Positions 9,569 to 35,660 of a stretch of 64,000 nt of DNA are shown here, in pieces (within the stretch, counting starts at the first letter, position 1; every line of letters starts with the position of its first letter). The notes beneath the pieces are model-generated. The model ran no database searches. It was given only the letters and a program-made list of their open reading frames with translations, and had not been told where the DNA came from. The position numbers and the translations under genes were made by a program. Source of the stretch: Pempheris klunzingeri (Eukaryota; Chordata; Actinopteri; Acropomatiformes; Pempheridae); the NCBI RefSeq assembly GCF_042242105.1, contig NC_092029.1:3634885-3698884 (forward strand). Reading direction: 5' to 3'.

Positions 9569-10006
9569 ATGAAGCCGGTCCCCCTGCTCCTGCTGCTCTC
9601 CTCGGTCCTCCTCTCATCGCACCTCCGCCCCGCCGCCGGCAGACCGCGCGTCGTGCCCGGCTGGCTGAATGGCAGCGGCCGCCTTCAGACGCAGCAACTG
9701 GACGAAGTGCTCCTCAGAGCGGCCGCCGCCGGGGACAGCACCGCCTCAGACCTGCTGGGCGACAACATCCTGAGGTTTCTCCAGAGGAGGAACCCGGACC
9801 CTCTGCGCCTGCTCCCCCCGGGAGAGGAGAGCGACGAGGAGGCGGTGAGGACGGCGGCGCAGCTGTTGAAACGGAGCGAAGAGCCGCCGCTGTCCATCGA
9901 CCTGACCTTCCACCTGCTGAGGAATATGATCCAGATGGCCAAGATGGAGAGCCAGAGGGAGCAGGCTCAGCTCAACCGCAAAGTCCTCGATGAGGTCGGG
10001 AAGTAA
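9569..10006 (+). CDS. uts1: Urotensin I / urocortin-1 precursor (CRH family), complete
   Basis: 145 codons in one exon, ATG 9569 to TAA 10004-10006. Residues 1-24 form a signal peptide (MKPVPLLLLLSSVLLSSHLR then Pro-Ala-Ala-Gly). The propeptide is GC-rich and acidic. Residues 101-102 are the Lys-Arg cleavage site in QLLKR. The mature 41-residue peptide runs from SEEPPLSIDLTFHLLRNM to LNRKVLDEV and is followed by Gly-Lys, the amidation and trimming signal. The core SIDLTFHLLRNMI and the tail LDEV match fish urotensin I more closely than CRH, which ends EIIG. The secreted peptide acts on CRH receptors in stress and osmoregulation; in fish it is abundant in the caudal neurosecretory system. Its place between mpv17 and trim54 mirrors mammalian UCN. 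CRE and TATA upstream imply cAMP control. High GC against AT-rich surroundings is usual for this exon. Confidence 0.95.
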   Translation: MKPVPLLLLLSSVLLSSHLRPAAGRPRVVPGWLNGSGRLQTQQLDEVLLRAAAAGDSTASDLLGDNILRFLQRRNPDPLRLLPPGEESDEEAVRTAAQLLKRSEEPPLSIDLTFHLLRNMIQMAKMESQREQAQLNRKVLDEVGK

Positions 10007-10235
10007 AGTTCTCTCTCTATTTTTTTAAATGCCTCATTAAAACAGCCAAACCGCTGTATAAGTATTCAAGACCTCTGACATTAGTTGTTGTTTGTGCGCC
10101 TGCCTTCCTCTCCACACCATTTTACGCACAGATGGTGCCAATTTACGCACCGCGAGTAAAAATGTAAATTCTTAAGTGTTTATTTATTTAAAGACTTTGT
10201 TGGGAAATGTGGAAACGAACCTCTCACACCCCCCA

Positions 10236-10330
10236 AACAACCCCACCCCTTCACCCTCCACCTCCCCCCCTGGCTTCACCTCCCTCCCTCTGCTCCCCTT
10301 CCCCCCCCCCCCTCCACACACACACTCCTC
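10236..10330 (+). repeat. Pyrimidine (C)-rich low-complexity tract
   Basis: About 95 bp are almost wholly C and T with runs of up to twelve C, ending in a short CA repeat. Short open frames across it are artefacts of composition. Confidence 0.85.
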
Positions 10331-12065
10331 TCCGCACTGGACATTTGGAAACTGTCACTGGATCTGATGCTCTCACAGATGGACACATTTGATCTGGATA
10401 TGTCAAAGCCGGATTTGTCATTTGTCTTTCTGATCAAATGGTTTGATGCAGGTTGCTAAAATTAAATGAACCACAGTAGGTTGACTTAAGTTCTCACAAA
10501 ATGTTCTCTCCTTTGACCTAATTAATTCTCAAGCACTTTCTTCCTTGTATGGAACATTTCAATGACCACTTGTTTATCCCCCGCAGCTAAATAAGTCTGA
10601 TGCTTAAGGTGCATTCTGGGTGTTTGGCTTGTGATCACCAAACAACAACTGAGCAGGTGCTGCACACAAACTTTCTGTGATACTGGAACTTTCTTCACGT
10701 TCAATCTTAAAATCTTCAGATGTCACAACTTACTTGGTGTTTATGTTTATGGTTAAATGTAGAGATGTAAAAAAAAAAAAATACAAAGGTAAACTTTGAC
10801 TTCCAGTTTGTGATCAAACACTTAAAGAAGAGAAATACTTACCATCTTCATTAAACTTACTTTAGACTGATCCTTCAATTAAGTTTGTATAAACAATGAT
10901 AACCTACACTATTAAAGGGGCTGTGCTGCAAAAACCTCTCAGAAAACCCAGGAATGAGCCTTTAAAAGTGAAGTCAGGGGGCCTCTCGGTGGATATCCAA
11001 CTCTCCTTTGTCTCTGTGCTGTTTTCACCCTGACTGATCAAACCTAATATGATGGGATTGATGGGATTTGCTTGTAAATGGATCCGCGGTGGAACAAAAA
11101 CACCCTTTATGTTCACTCATATTCCATCTACGACAGTCAGCTCTCACCTTCCTCTTTTTCTGTCCTTTATTTTGAGCGGGAGCACTATCACCTGTACTGT
11201 ATCAACTGTAGCATGCTAATCTACAAAAAAGAAGAAAAAAAAAAAGCTTTATTTTACCGTAGACATTCACGTCTGACACTGAACACATTGTCTTTGTTTT
11301 AGCAAAATAAGAAAAGAAAAGCTTTTTTGCCATTTATATTTTGTAATAAAAAAGTAAAATCGTTGCTTTTGGTTTTGTTATTCTGCTGATTAGAAATGTG
11401 AATAACTGATGATGAAATACAACATTTTATCACTGCCGCATGACAAAAGTGTCGTCCACTGTTTTTCCAGGTGTGATAAGATTCTTCCCAAAGAATGATG
11501 AAAATACTGGAAGCCAAAAATTTAGCATTAAGAGCTGTTTTTGTCCCGTTTGTGGCTGTTTCACAGGATTGTGTTAATGGTCATCAGTCAGCTGCTCATC
11601 TAACAACTTAACCTGCGAGTCAGAAAGGTTTGGACCTTCCAGCATAAGCTACAAGTTTTCTTTAACTGACTGAAGAGCAAAGAACGTCTCCATCCTGTTT
11701 GGCTTCAGAGAGTTTAAGTTCTGTCCTAAGGTTTGTTGATCTGATTGGCTGAAGCAAACCTGTATCAGTATTTTATTTTTAACGTGGCGCCGCTTTACGA
11801 ACAGCTTCTATTTTTTTCAGAGCAAAACCTCAACACCAGATGTGACTGAGATGAAGTTAGGATATTCATGCTCCCCAGAGGATGATCCCTAATGATGAAG
11901 TCAAAGTAGCTCAAAACTAATAGCTTTATTTCCATTAAATGCATTTTGATTTTTAATGTTTTGTTGTTGTTGTTGTTGCTCCTTTAGCGCCGCCATCAGC
12001 TAAAATGTTAAAATGTAGATTGTCAGAGTTCTTTGAAATGTTCTGAACAGATTGAATCTTCTCCT

Positions 12066-12290
12066 CATCGATTAGATTAGATTAGATTAGATATTGTTTA
12101 TTGATCTCTCAGTGGGGAAAGTTTGCTGTTACAGCAACTCAAGAGGACAGACAAAAGCACACAGGTAAAGAAATAGAAAATTAAATAACAATAATATAAT
12201 ATATACAGAGGAAAAACCTGTATACACAAAGAAACAATTATATACACAATAATTACAAAAAGCTCATAAGAACAAAAACAAACTCATCAT
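12066..12290. mobile_element. Probable non-LTR retroelement 3' end
   Basis: It starts with four 'attag' pentamers, then 'ttgtttattgatctctcagt', 'ggggaaa' and 'gttacagca', followed by AT-rich sequence. This resembles the 3' ends of LINE families frequent in teleosts (the 'tttattgatccc...ggggaaatt' type). The assignment is from memory. Confidence 0.5.
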
Positions 12291-12407
12291 AAGAATGGGC
12301 TGATGTTTCACCCTGCAGCCTCCTATAACAGTAATCAGTTAATGTGGTTTGTTAGCTGATAATTCATTCCTTTTTTTAGCTGTGATAGAGTTCATGATCA
12401 CTCACAG

Positions 12408-12436
12408 CTGTCTGTCTGTCTGTCTGTCTGTCTGTC
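12408..12436 (+). repeat. (TCTG)n microsatellite
   Basis: Seven near-perfect tetranucleotide units. Confidence 0.9.
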
Positions 12437-13559
12437 CATTAAGTTTGAAGGCTCAGACATGATGGAAGTTATTGTGTCTCGTCCAAGCTGTTAAAAAAAA
12501 AAAAAAAAAGGAGAAGAAACAAACACAGAAGTCAAAATGGCCTCTGGGTCCTTTTGTTTTGGTGACTCAGTCCAAACTGTGGGTGTGTTGGTGATTCTTC
12601 TGTCATATCACACTCTGTGTGTGTGTGTGTGTCATCTTACTTTAAATTCAGAAAGTAGAGCAGAGAGATTCTCAGTGCAACAAACGTTTTACTTCCAAAG
12701 ATTTAATCTTGAACCTCAGTTTTCCAAAATCCCAGGATGCAAAAGATTTTCTTGCACCAAAGAGAACAGTTTTGTATCTCAGAAGAAAAACCACGATTGG
12801 CTTAATGATGTTTTCATAAGTAAGTAATTGAAAATTACATTTAAAATGAATAGAAGCTAATTTAATCTCACAGAACAGTTGATTTATTTGATAAAAGTCA
12901 TCTATCATTTTGTCTGTTATGCAACTGAATAACTTTACAAGTAGCTTTCATCAAACACTTGCTATACACATACAAAATTATATTAAAGAGCACAAATCAC
13001 CAAATTATATTCAGATGACGTGCTTGTGTATTTACACAATCATTAAACTAACATTAAGCTTTCAATTACACAATAAAACAACATTTCCCAGTAAGTGAAA
13101 AATGTTATTTAGTCAAAAGGAATAAAAACATAATTGGAAAAAAAAAAAACCTAGCATATATATATATATGTATTAAATAAATATAAATCCAAAACATTGG
13201 ATAGGAAATAAAAGACTTAAACTACCATCACCTCCATCCTCCTGCCTTCATACCTCATGATCAAGTCTCTCCTCCCCATAAAAATCACATTAAATGTTTG
13301 TTCAAATGCTAAAAACTGCCCATGTTTGTGTTGGTTCGTCTACCAACACCCAACCTTGGTTTCTTATGATCCTTAACCTTGAAGGATCGGCCCGGCTTTG
13401 TTCTGTATTTTCTCAGTGCCAACAAATCTCACGAAAACAGCCAAGATTGAACGTCTGGACCAAATGTCACGTCAACCCATCGATTAATTGTTGAGGTTTT
13501 TCTGTTTGGAACGAAGTTTTGGACAGACCGGCTGCTTTCTGCTATCCCTAAAGTCAGAG

Positions 13560-13660
13560 CGGAATAACTAGAGCAGATGTTGGGGACTATTTTCAGCCAT
13601 GGATTAATACACATTTGGTGCTCTAGTGTGTAATTACGTCAGCGTTGCTCATTGATGTAT
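13560..13660 (+). repeat. Dispersed repeat, copy 1
   Basis: Contains 'actattttcagccatggatt' followed by 'aatacacatttggtgctcta'. It matches copies at 18130-18200 (+) and 30620-30670 (-). Confidence 0.8.
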
Positions 13661-15524
13661 TTTTAAGAGTTTTTGGACAACAGCGGCGCTCTGTGACACA
13701 CAGGAATGAGATATATCAGGAAACACAGACAATCCTCGCTAGAAGGATCAGTTCATTGTTGGTTGTTTTGTTTTTTTTAATCATGGGATTTGTTGCCAGA
13801 GAGAGAAGAACAGAATATCAAGCCTTAACCGTAGAGGTGGCCTGTTTATTGTTGTACGCACTAACACAATAACCTGAAAATCCATCCAGAGAGAAACAAC
13901 CCCCCCAAAAAAAACACCACGTCACCTGCAGCGCCGCCCACATTTATAAGCTTAACTTCCTGCTCCTGTATTCATGCATTTGAAATATAAATAGCACAAC
14001 ACACAGTTTGCTGCATGAGTTGGTGAATTCATTTCACCGCAGTTCTGAGCTGCAAACTTGCTCAGTTAAAAATGACTCTGCTCTCAAAGAAACCATCTTA
14101 CTGACTTTAATCCCCACATTGTGCTCTTCACCGAAGCCTTTACAAGTGTTGTGACAGAAAGCTATATAAGGGCTTTAAATCCTAACGAGATTCATGAACG
14201 AAATCTTTTTTTATTTTTTTTTTTACTTTCCCTCCCACAACACAGAATACAGTGCTAAATCCACTGCGTACACTTCCTGTGAGCTCCACATAGAGATATA
14301 TTTACCCACAGTACTCTGGCTCTTTACTCAACAAAAGGCAACAATGTAGGAGGTGAAAATCTGGTCAAGTCCTGCATCTTAGCTGCTGCAGGAGAAACCC
14401 AGCTGGGTAATGTATAGAAACATATGGTTTTAATCATTTACAGGTTCCTCCATGTTCTCTTTGTTGTTTCTCGTCCGTCGTGGTTGAATACACACATGTG
14501 GATCTCTTCCAGAGGATTATGGTAAACCTGTTTCTGTCAGTGTTTCACGTTTCCTCCTCAGGACCTCAAGCAAGCAACAAAAGACGAAGCATCATGAGAT
14601 CAGTCTCCTCATCCCACGTCTAAACAATCACCAGTGACTCTCCAGCTGCTCAGCCCAACGTCCCTGCTACCACACAAACACAGCACGGAGGAGGATTCTG
14701 TTGTGTTTGCCTTCGACTGAGTCAGCATGCACACACTGATGCCGTCTCCTTCCTGAGTGGATGAGGGGAATCCTTCGCTCTCTGCAGCGCTCTTTACGTA
14801 AGTAGTCTTGTTAGAGATGATTTCACACATCCCCTCTGTACGATACACAGTGAGCTGCTGCTGCTGCTGCTGACTTCAGCCTGTGCACATTTCCAAATAC
14901 TACAATTAATCAACAGAGCAACAAGAACATCTATAAACAGGCTCTGACACATTTGTTCTGCTTCAGTTTAAGAAGCACCACTTTCTGTTGCTTTTTGTCT
15001 GCAGGATGTTCAGTGAATGTATTTATATTGTTTATATCCACGTAACTCTTCTCTATCTCAGGACATTATCCTCCTAAACCTGCAGTGACTGATGTTTTTA
15101 GCCACCTCAGAGCAGTGAACACAAGGTGAACACTGACGATTAATGTTTCGATTACTGCTTTGATTAATCAATGAACTGGATAAAAAAACAAAAAACCAAT
15201 GTTATTTGCAGCTGTCAGCTTCATCCAGCATGTTTGTTTGTTCCCATGTGATGCAAGATCAGCTTTATTTTACAGCAAACACAATTTCAAATCAAACTTA
15301 GTGTTAAGAGCTCCCATGCTTCCGTTGATCATCCGCCATGCTTCACATGTTTTATTTTCTTAAGTGCAACAACAAAGACCCAACACATCGATGAAGAAAT
15401 TGGCTGCCAACTATTTCTAGAATCTGATTTTATTGATCTGTTGTTGCACACACATTGACATGTCACATGCAGATGTTGCAGAGAAATATCATTTTGGATT
15501 TGTGCTTCCTGCAGCCTACATGAA

Positions 15525-15549
15525 TTATATATATATATATATATATATA
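15525..15549. repeat. (AT)n microsatellite
   Basis: About twelve AT units. Confidence 0.9.
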
Positions 15550-16772
15550 ACATGTAATTATTAATCCAGTCCAGAATACAATGTCATCATTACATTAATT
15601 TGGCAGATCATAAGGATTTTGGGCAACTTACTTAACAAATAAACTGACATGTTTGCAAAAGAAAATTTCATAATTTGTGTTAAGTTTTCATTTTCAAAGA
15701 ATATTTATTACAAAAATGTGACTGTAGGTCACCACAGCTGAATAAATACGCACTATGTTCTGCTTTATATTTCACAATACAAATGAGAATCATGATCCAA
15801 ATATAGTATTTAATCTCAAAACATGAAAAAAAAGTATATATAAGAAACAGAGTACCACAGCTACACACTTGATTTATCCAAAAACAAACTCAGCTCCATC
15901 TTAAAGTCCACAGTTATAATTTTAAAAACACAACCCCCCCTGTTAGCTGTACCTACAGTATGAAAACAATAGTTTAAAATATTAAATTAATTATAACTTC
16001 AAAGTTAAAAAACAACCAAGGAATTATTTTCATTGAAAAAGTAACAAGCATACACAAAAGTTGGGGGCGAAGTTCAATTTGATTAATTTATTAACATTGC
16101 AACAAAGTGAAAAATCAACAAATAATCATTATAATCCATTTGATGTATATATAAATACATCAATATACTTAGAACCAGTTATTATATGGCACAAAGAACA
16201 TCCAGGCCTCCTTGAGAATCTTCAACAAAATGAGGAAAAGTTTGATTGTAATGTGATTTAAAGATGATCGTGTGCCATGTGGCCTTCGTGGCAGCCGAGG
16301 AAACTCCATCTGCAGAGGAAGACGGTGGAGGGAGCTTGAAATCTCCAGAAAAGGCTAGTAAGTGGATCATCTTGGGATTCTAAGATTTTTCTTTCTTATT
16401 TTTCCAAAATTGTACATCTGATTCTAAAATATCTTATTAGCCGTTTTAACTGAATGTTAATTAAGGTCTTTAGTTTAATGTGTATAAACCAGTAAAACAT
16501 TAGACAAGAGGAGAGACCCCCCCCCACAGCTGATGTCTGAGCACTGGAAGCTGAATAACTAATGCGAGGAGTCTGACACTTCTTAAACCAAAATCAAACA
16601 CACCACAAAGCCTTGGCAAAGCAAAAACCCTGATCAATTAATCAATAAAAGGTCGACAGGGCGATTCAACAAACCCCCTTGTAGCCACTTCTGTTCTGTT
16701 AGTCTGTCAGACAACATCAAATCATTGCAACCTTTACAAATGTCTGTATTGGTTTGTGAGTCTGTTTTGGTC

Positions 16773-30116
<13,344 letters not shown>

Positions 30117-30225
30117 CTTTGTCCGCTCTCGGATAAGCGAGTCGACACCAGTGAGGTCGGGTTCCAGCGACCAAACACACGAGGTATTTGCTAATCAACA
30201 GAGTGGAGTCGGCTAAGTAGACTAT
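30117..30225 (-). other. trim54: Possible non-coding exon 1 of trim54
   Basis: On the - strand, about 25 bp after the TATA-like box, a region of about 110 bp ends in a donor ACAAAG|GTCAGA. It is more GC-rich than its surroundings and contains no ATG-initiated frame of note. Transcript data are lacking, so this is inference. Confidence 0.35.
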
Positions 30226-30248
30226 AAGCTATTAATGGGATTACTGGA

Positions 30249-30258
30249 CTATTTATAG
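30249..30258 (-). promoter_or_regulatory. trim54: Composite TATA box / MEF2 site CTATAAATAG
   Basis: The - strand reads CTATAAATAG, an exact fit to the MEF2 consensus YTA(A/T)4TAR and also a TATA box. An E-box CAGCTG lies at 30364-30369, about 105 bp upstream, with a C-rich run between. Both are typical of striated-muscle promoters, which fits trim54, whose coding sequence starts 2.2 kb downstream. Confidence 0.5.
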
Positions 30259-30619
30259 GCCTGGGAGGGAGGGGGGGGCTGCTGCAGAGTGAGCTAAACA
30301 TACCAACACACAGCTATTCACGCCTCTCTACTACTACCAGCTTCTTTTTACAGCTCAGCTCATCAGCTGCAACAAAGACTGACAGGTGATATTATTGTTT
30401 ACATCACATGAAAAGACCAAAAGCAACAATTAATTGATCCCAGTAAGTATTACGTGTGTGTCCGAGGCCTGATTGGTATCGTAGCTCTGTGCCATAGGGC
30501 TCCATTGTTGTCCAGAAACTGTTAAACACACATTATTGAGCCACACTGCTGCTCTCGGTGAGCACAGACACACTGTAGGTTATTTTGACTCACTCACATG
30601 TAGGCCGTCCTGCTGCCTC

Positions 30620-30670
30620 ACTAGAGCACCAAATGTGGATTAATCCGCTGCTGAAAATAGTCCCCAACAA
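30620..30670 (-). repeat. Dispersed repeat, copy 3 (reverse)
   Basis: 'cactagagcaccaaatgtgg' followed by 'attaatccgctgctgaaaat' is the reverse complement of the core of copies 1 and 2. Similarity may extend left to about 30480. Confidence 0.75.
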
Positions 30671-31745
30671 ATGCACCAACTCCTCCTGTATGAACGACAT
30701 TCACTAAAGCTACCATTTAAGGAAATTAACACGCCTCATTTAGAAATTAAACTACCTACCTGTGACCGGTCTTGAAAGATTTATGCCTTCAGTAGGAACC
30801 AACTTGCAACACAAGCTGCATCAATTGTTGTGTTAAAGTTTGACAAACCTTTACAAGTGCAAACACAAGACAGATCGACAGGAAGTTATAAAATCCCCCA
30901 TCTTTATTTGGTTTCATAATAACTCATTTACAATTTGTCCACAGGGAACCACAACAGAGAGCGACGCGCACACACCCTCGCCAAAAAAAAAAAAGAGGAA
31001 AAACTTCATCTACATCGATAAAACGTCTTCATCATGTTTGTCCTACTCTTCAATTTAATATTTTCTCGTCACAGAGTACAGAGTATTCAAGCCAGTATTT
31101 TAAAGTAGACACACAAATGATTTTAGAGTCTGCGGGCATCATTTGACTCCCAAGTTGACCCCCACACTCTTTAGTAACATTAAATTTAAATGGCGGTGTT
31201 TCTATGTGACAAATAAATAAAAACCAAAAATGTATGTACACTGTTAAAACAGACATTAACCACACATTAATCCATAACACATGTCCATTTACATTAAGGA
31301 ATTTGTTATTTTGCTGTTTTCTGAGTTATTTACAACAATTACAAAAATAATAAAAGTCTTTTTTCAGTGCTCCATGGCCTCATCGCTTTTACACTTCAGT
31401 GAGAAGATATGAAGAAAGACAAAAAAAAAAAAATTATTATTCCTGAAATGTTATGGGACATCGCATGAAACTGAAGGTTTTAATGTAATATAATGAAATG
31501 ACGACCGTCAAGTCTGCAGACAGTTCCTGATATGTCAAGACAGAATGAAAATAAAGTGGAGATATTAGTGTGAGAGCTGGTTTGTGAACAGTTGGTAACA
31601 CAGATAAAGAACAGAGAGCTTGGTCGCTGGTCCTACATGTAGGTCTACGGTAGTTTATTGCAGTTCACCAGGCAATATTGATGAGTTTTAGCAGCTGACA
31701 GATCTGTGTATTTTCTTTTCAACAGTGCATTTTAAGCTTCAGCTT

Positions 31746-31746
<1 letters not shown>

Positions 31747-31800
<54 letters not shown>
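31747..31800. repeat. (CA)n microsatellite
   Basis: Twenty-seven AC units, followed shortly by long T runs. Confidence 0.95.
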
Positions 31801-31802
<2 letters not shown>

Positions 31803-32015
31803 CATGGCCTTTTTTTTAATTATTTTTTTTTTTATTTTTATTGTGAGAGAAAAACACGAATGGAAACCCCTTTAAAATTTCACCCTCATAGATTAATAAT
31901 TACAAAAATCCACCTACAAACTGCAGTCCTCCACACTACACAGTAATTCTCCACAGCACATCAACCTTGTAACGTCCAAATGACTTCAGTAAACAATCTT
32001 AAGTTATTTCTTTAA

Positions 32016-32329
32016 AAAGGAATAGTTCAACATTTTGGGATATATGTTTTTTTGTTTTTTTTAAGCATTCTTGCGGAGTCAGACGATGCCACTCTCATGC
32101 TGGTACTGTAAATATGACGCGGTTAGCTTAGCTTAGCACAAAGATTGTAAACAGGGAAACCACTCAGAAGGTCAGAAGGTAGCAAATTCCAACTATCAGT
32201 ACCTCTAAAGCTCACTGGTTAACATGTTATAGCTCGTTTTACATACAAAATCCAAAGTGCAAAAAAAGCAAACTGAGGAGGTGAAGTGAGGGAGAAAGTA
32301 TATATCCAAAAATGTTGAAATATTCCTTT
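32016..32329. mobile_element. MITE with 29-bp terminal inverted repeats
   Basis: Ends 32016-32044 and 32301-32329 are inverted repeats matching at 27 of 29 positions ('aaaggaatagttcaacattt' type). The interior carries 'ggttagcttagcttagcaca', linking it to the elements at 2838 and 6439. It has no coding capacity. Confidence 0.85.
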
Positions 32330-34899
32330 AGAAACACCCTGGGACAGGCAGATTTGGCTTCACCGTTTCAACTGTAGTTAGGTCTACATTAGTGTTTCAG
32401 TACTGTCATTTCTTGCAGATTTATGGTGGAAGATGAGTGAAACTGTCTCAACCGTTGAAGTCTGTGAGATGGTACTGAAGTGGCAGACACCGCGCTGGCA
32501 CAAAGGCTCGCCAAAGATTAATAATCCTCATGTTCCAGCAGAAGAGCGTGTTAAATCAAAGCACCGGTGTGGCAAAGTATCAAACATGAAAACTTGAGAA
32601 AAGTTGCACTTAGTTTTGCTGTTGTACCAAATAAAGTGAACATTATAACACCACTCCTTCACTGCTGAACCACACCGAGGGCGACTTTTGACTTCACTTA
32701 CAACACAGCAATCATCAACTACAGCAGCTAACTCATCAGATTTAATCACAACTGAGGGACTAAAAGTCTTCCTAACCCAGCCTGTTACCTCTCTTAATAG
32801 CCCTACATACACACGAGTAACCGCAAAATACAGCTACTAAAGAACTAAACTTCTTCTCATTTGTTGGACTTGGACATATGAGGACGTCACCTTTAGCTCT
32901 GGGACACTGCAGAGCGTCCTGCAGACATTAAATAGACAATATAGTGATAAAGCAAGAGAATAATCATTAGCTGCAGCCCTAATGTTGACAAGACAGGTGA
33001 TGATGCTCTGGAAAATTACTCGTGACTGATGGAAACTTTGACTGAGTGATCTAAAACATTGAGTGAAAAGAAAACAGAACAGAAAGAAAGAAAAAAGTGT
33101 GTTTGTTTAAGAGCTGGTGTGTAAAACTTTTTGCTAAAGTCCGGATCATCTCAAACGATGTCTGGAGGCGGTGGTCACCATGCAGTTCAGTGCAGATAAA
33201 AGAATACTGATCCAGATTCACTAACAGGTTTGCACAGGTTTGGGACGAGCATCAATGAAAGACCAGAATATCCCATTTTTCTTCTCCACACAACATTTAC
33301 AGGAGCTTTCATGCCAAACAAGACACCAACAGCTACAAAATACTACCGTCAGTCACTCCTGCAGTTATTCAGCACACATCTCGTCACCAGGCGAGAGGCT
33401 TTTCTGTCTTGGAAACTCAAGTGAAAAGATGCAGGACTTAATAGATTAGTCAGTGCTTTTTTTCCAAGGGCCACGTATTTATTTAAAATAAATATAGAGG
33501 CAATAAAATCAGAGGCAGTAGTGCAGGATAGAAGTGTTTTGAAGTACTTGTACTGTACTACTTTATATTTCCTCTCCAACAAATGTCAGAGCTAAATATT
33601 GTACTTTTTTTCCTCTACTACATTTAATTGATACCTTTAGTAACTTAGTGACGATACAGGATGTAAAGCAACAAATAAATCATGATGTATAACTATAGAT
33701 AAAAGGTAAGATTTTAATGATCTCATGGTGAAATTCACAAGCCTCCATTTTTACCAGCTGCAACACTAAAGTAATTCAAACTACATTTTATCCTGTCAGC
33801 ATCTTTATTATTATTATATGTATTATTTTGGAATGTGCTTTATGCAATATGGGCTCTTTTACTTTTGGTACTTTAAGTATATTGCTGAAACTCATGTAGT
33901 TTTATGTGAGCAACTTTTTGACTTTTCCTTGTAACAGTATTTTTACACTGAAGTACTTGCTCCACCACTGATCACAGGATTTCCCGCTTGCAGTGCAGTC
34001 TTAGTGAATCTGGACCTGAGTTTAAACATCATCAAGGTGCTTTAAAATTGGTGGTTTCTGTAGTTTTCGGCAAGTAAGAGGTACAACAAACATCTCAGTG
34101 CAGGCTAAAAAAAAGAAAAACAGACAACCACATGAAATGGCAACGGACCTGCTTGACAAGGTGCACAGACCCAAATGCTTTTACACAAACAAACTTTGAC
34201 AAACTGAACTGTGGCTTACAGAGCAAGTGGCATCTCCACAGACTACCTGCCTGTACCAGAGCCGTTGTCGTGGGTTGGCTGGCTACATGGAGCTCCTGGC
34301 TCTGGTCGGCCAAATAGTCTGAATGATGCAGATCTGACAAAACATTTGACAAAACATAAATAACAAGTATGTTTGAGTTCATACTAAAATGCTGTGTTTC
34401 TGTTTCCATGTTGGGCGTCTTTCATTGTCCATTTTAGTCGATATATTATGCTGGGGGTTGTATTTTTTTTTTTTTTTTAGCTGAGGGTGGCACATGATAA
34501 CACACGGGCTGGTACAAGTGTGCGTTTGTAAATAGAGTGTGTGTGACCAGAGTCTGTGGGGCAACGCTAGGCAGTTATTTCATGTTTTGTGGTTTAGGAT
34601 TGTGTAGTGTATTCCAGTGCTGTACAGTGGGGGGGGTGGGCATGCATCCGGGACAACAAAAAAATTAAAAAAAAATGCATGCATGTTTGGGAGGGAAACC
34701 TCAAATCTACTCCTGATCCATGCTCCAAATCTTCAGCTCCAGGTTTTGGCTCAAACACTTAACATCAAAGTCACGATCCGTCAGTCCCGCAGTCACTTCT
34801 GCTGTGGTCGCCGTCCTCCCTCCCCCTTCATGTTTGTCCGTTCGCTGTAGTGTCCCGATTGACGCGTATCGAAGAATCTTTTACCCCAACGCTTAGAGC

Positions 34900-34905
34900 T
34901 TTATT
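34900..34905 (-). terminator. dnajc5g: Candidate poly(A) signal for dnajc5g
   Basis: AATAAAGC on the - strand, 1.3 kb after the dnajc5g stop at 36199. It is a consensus signal with no independent support. Confidence 0.3.
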
Positions 34906-35073
34906 TGACAGGATGAACGTTGTGATGTAATGTGATATTTCACTGACTGTTAAAATGAATAATTGCTGTAAAACATGACTGAAGGAGGAGGAAGAAAGGA
35001 GAAAAAAAAAAAAAAAAAAAAGGTGCTCCACACACACACACCAGTCCACATCGTCGTGTTGCTGCCACCTGAT

Positions 35074-35660
35074 TAGGGGTGGGCAATCGTGCCAAAAAAA
35101 TATCACCATCTATCTCTAAATCTGCAATCACAAGCCTCGATCTAAACTGTGATCGTGTTTTCTGTGACCGCACACATGCTTCTGTTATCCATAACCCTTT
35201 TGTTTTATTTTGTAGGATGCTGATGAGTGAGGCTGTGCCGCCCCGAGGGAAACGCTCGGAGGTATTTCCTCCACCGCTGCTCGACTTAGTTTACAGTTAA
35301 CTTTGGCTTGGGAAATATCTGACACTGCAAAACATTCCCGTACCACTGGCGTTGAGTTCTTTTTTGGCACAAGCTCCTCATCCTCCACACTGCTGGCTGT
35401 AACTCACATTGCAACGTTTACAACACGTCACCCAGGGAAGAGCCAAGTGAAGTAAGTTGTCCATTTAGCGTAGCCATCTGGTTACTTACATCGCTCTACT
35501 GGTTTGTTCATGTGGTGCAGGTCTGCGGATCGATGGGGTTATGTGAAGTTTAAGGAGAGAGGACATTAAATACCTCAATCTCGATCGATTCGTCTGAAAA
35601 GTAGATTGTGGACACCTTCAAGATCGATCACAATCTAAACCGTCACATGGCCCACCCCTA
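35074..35660. mobile_element. hAT-like DNA transposon remnant
   Basis: Ends are perfect 11-bp inverted repeats (TAGGGGTGGGC / GCCCACCCCTA). The flanking octamers cacctgat and agtctgat agree at five of eight positions, as expected for a worn 8-bp hAT target duplication. The interior holds a decayed BED-finger-like frame on the - strand. Confidence 0.7.
35185..35388 (-). pseudogene. Decayed BED zinc-finger fragment of a hAT transposase
   Basis: The - strand frame reads ELVPKKNSTPVVRECF and later VNCKLSRAAV. hAT/ZBED transposases commonly start with ELVPKK...S-V-W-FG and continue with CKLCRAKV. Here the second zinc-binding Cys has become Ser and the rest of the protein is absent. It lies wholly inside the element 35074-35660. 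Similarity is judged by eye from remembered family sequences. Confidence 0.5.

Larger units (their letters stand above)
10007..16772. other. Intergenic region between uts1 and trim54 (convergent genes)
   Basis: ATTAAA at 10036-10041 might serve uts1 polyadenylation. The rest holds a C-rich tract (10246-10330), a (TCTG)n run (12408-12436), a retroelement 3' end (12066-12290), a dispersed repeat (13560-13660), an (AT)n run (15525-15549) and the unassigned 3' UTR of trim54 on the - strand. I see no further coding exon. Confidence 0.5.
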
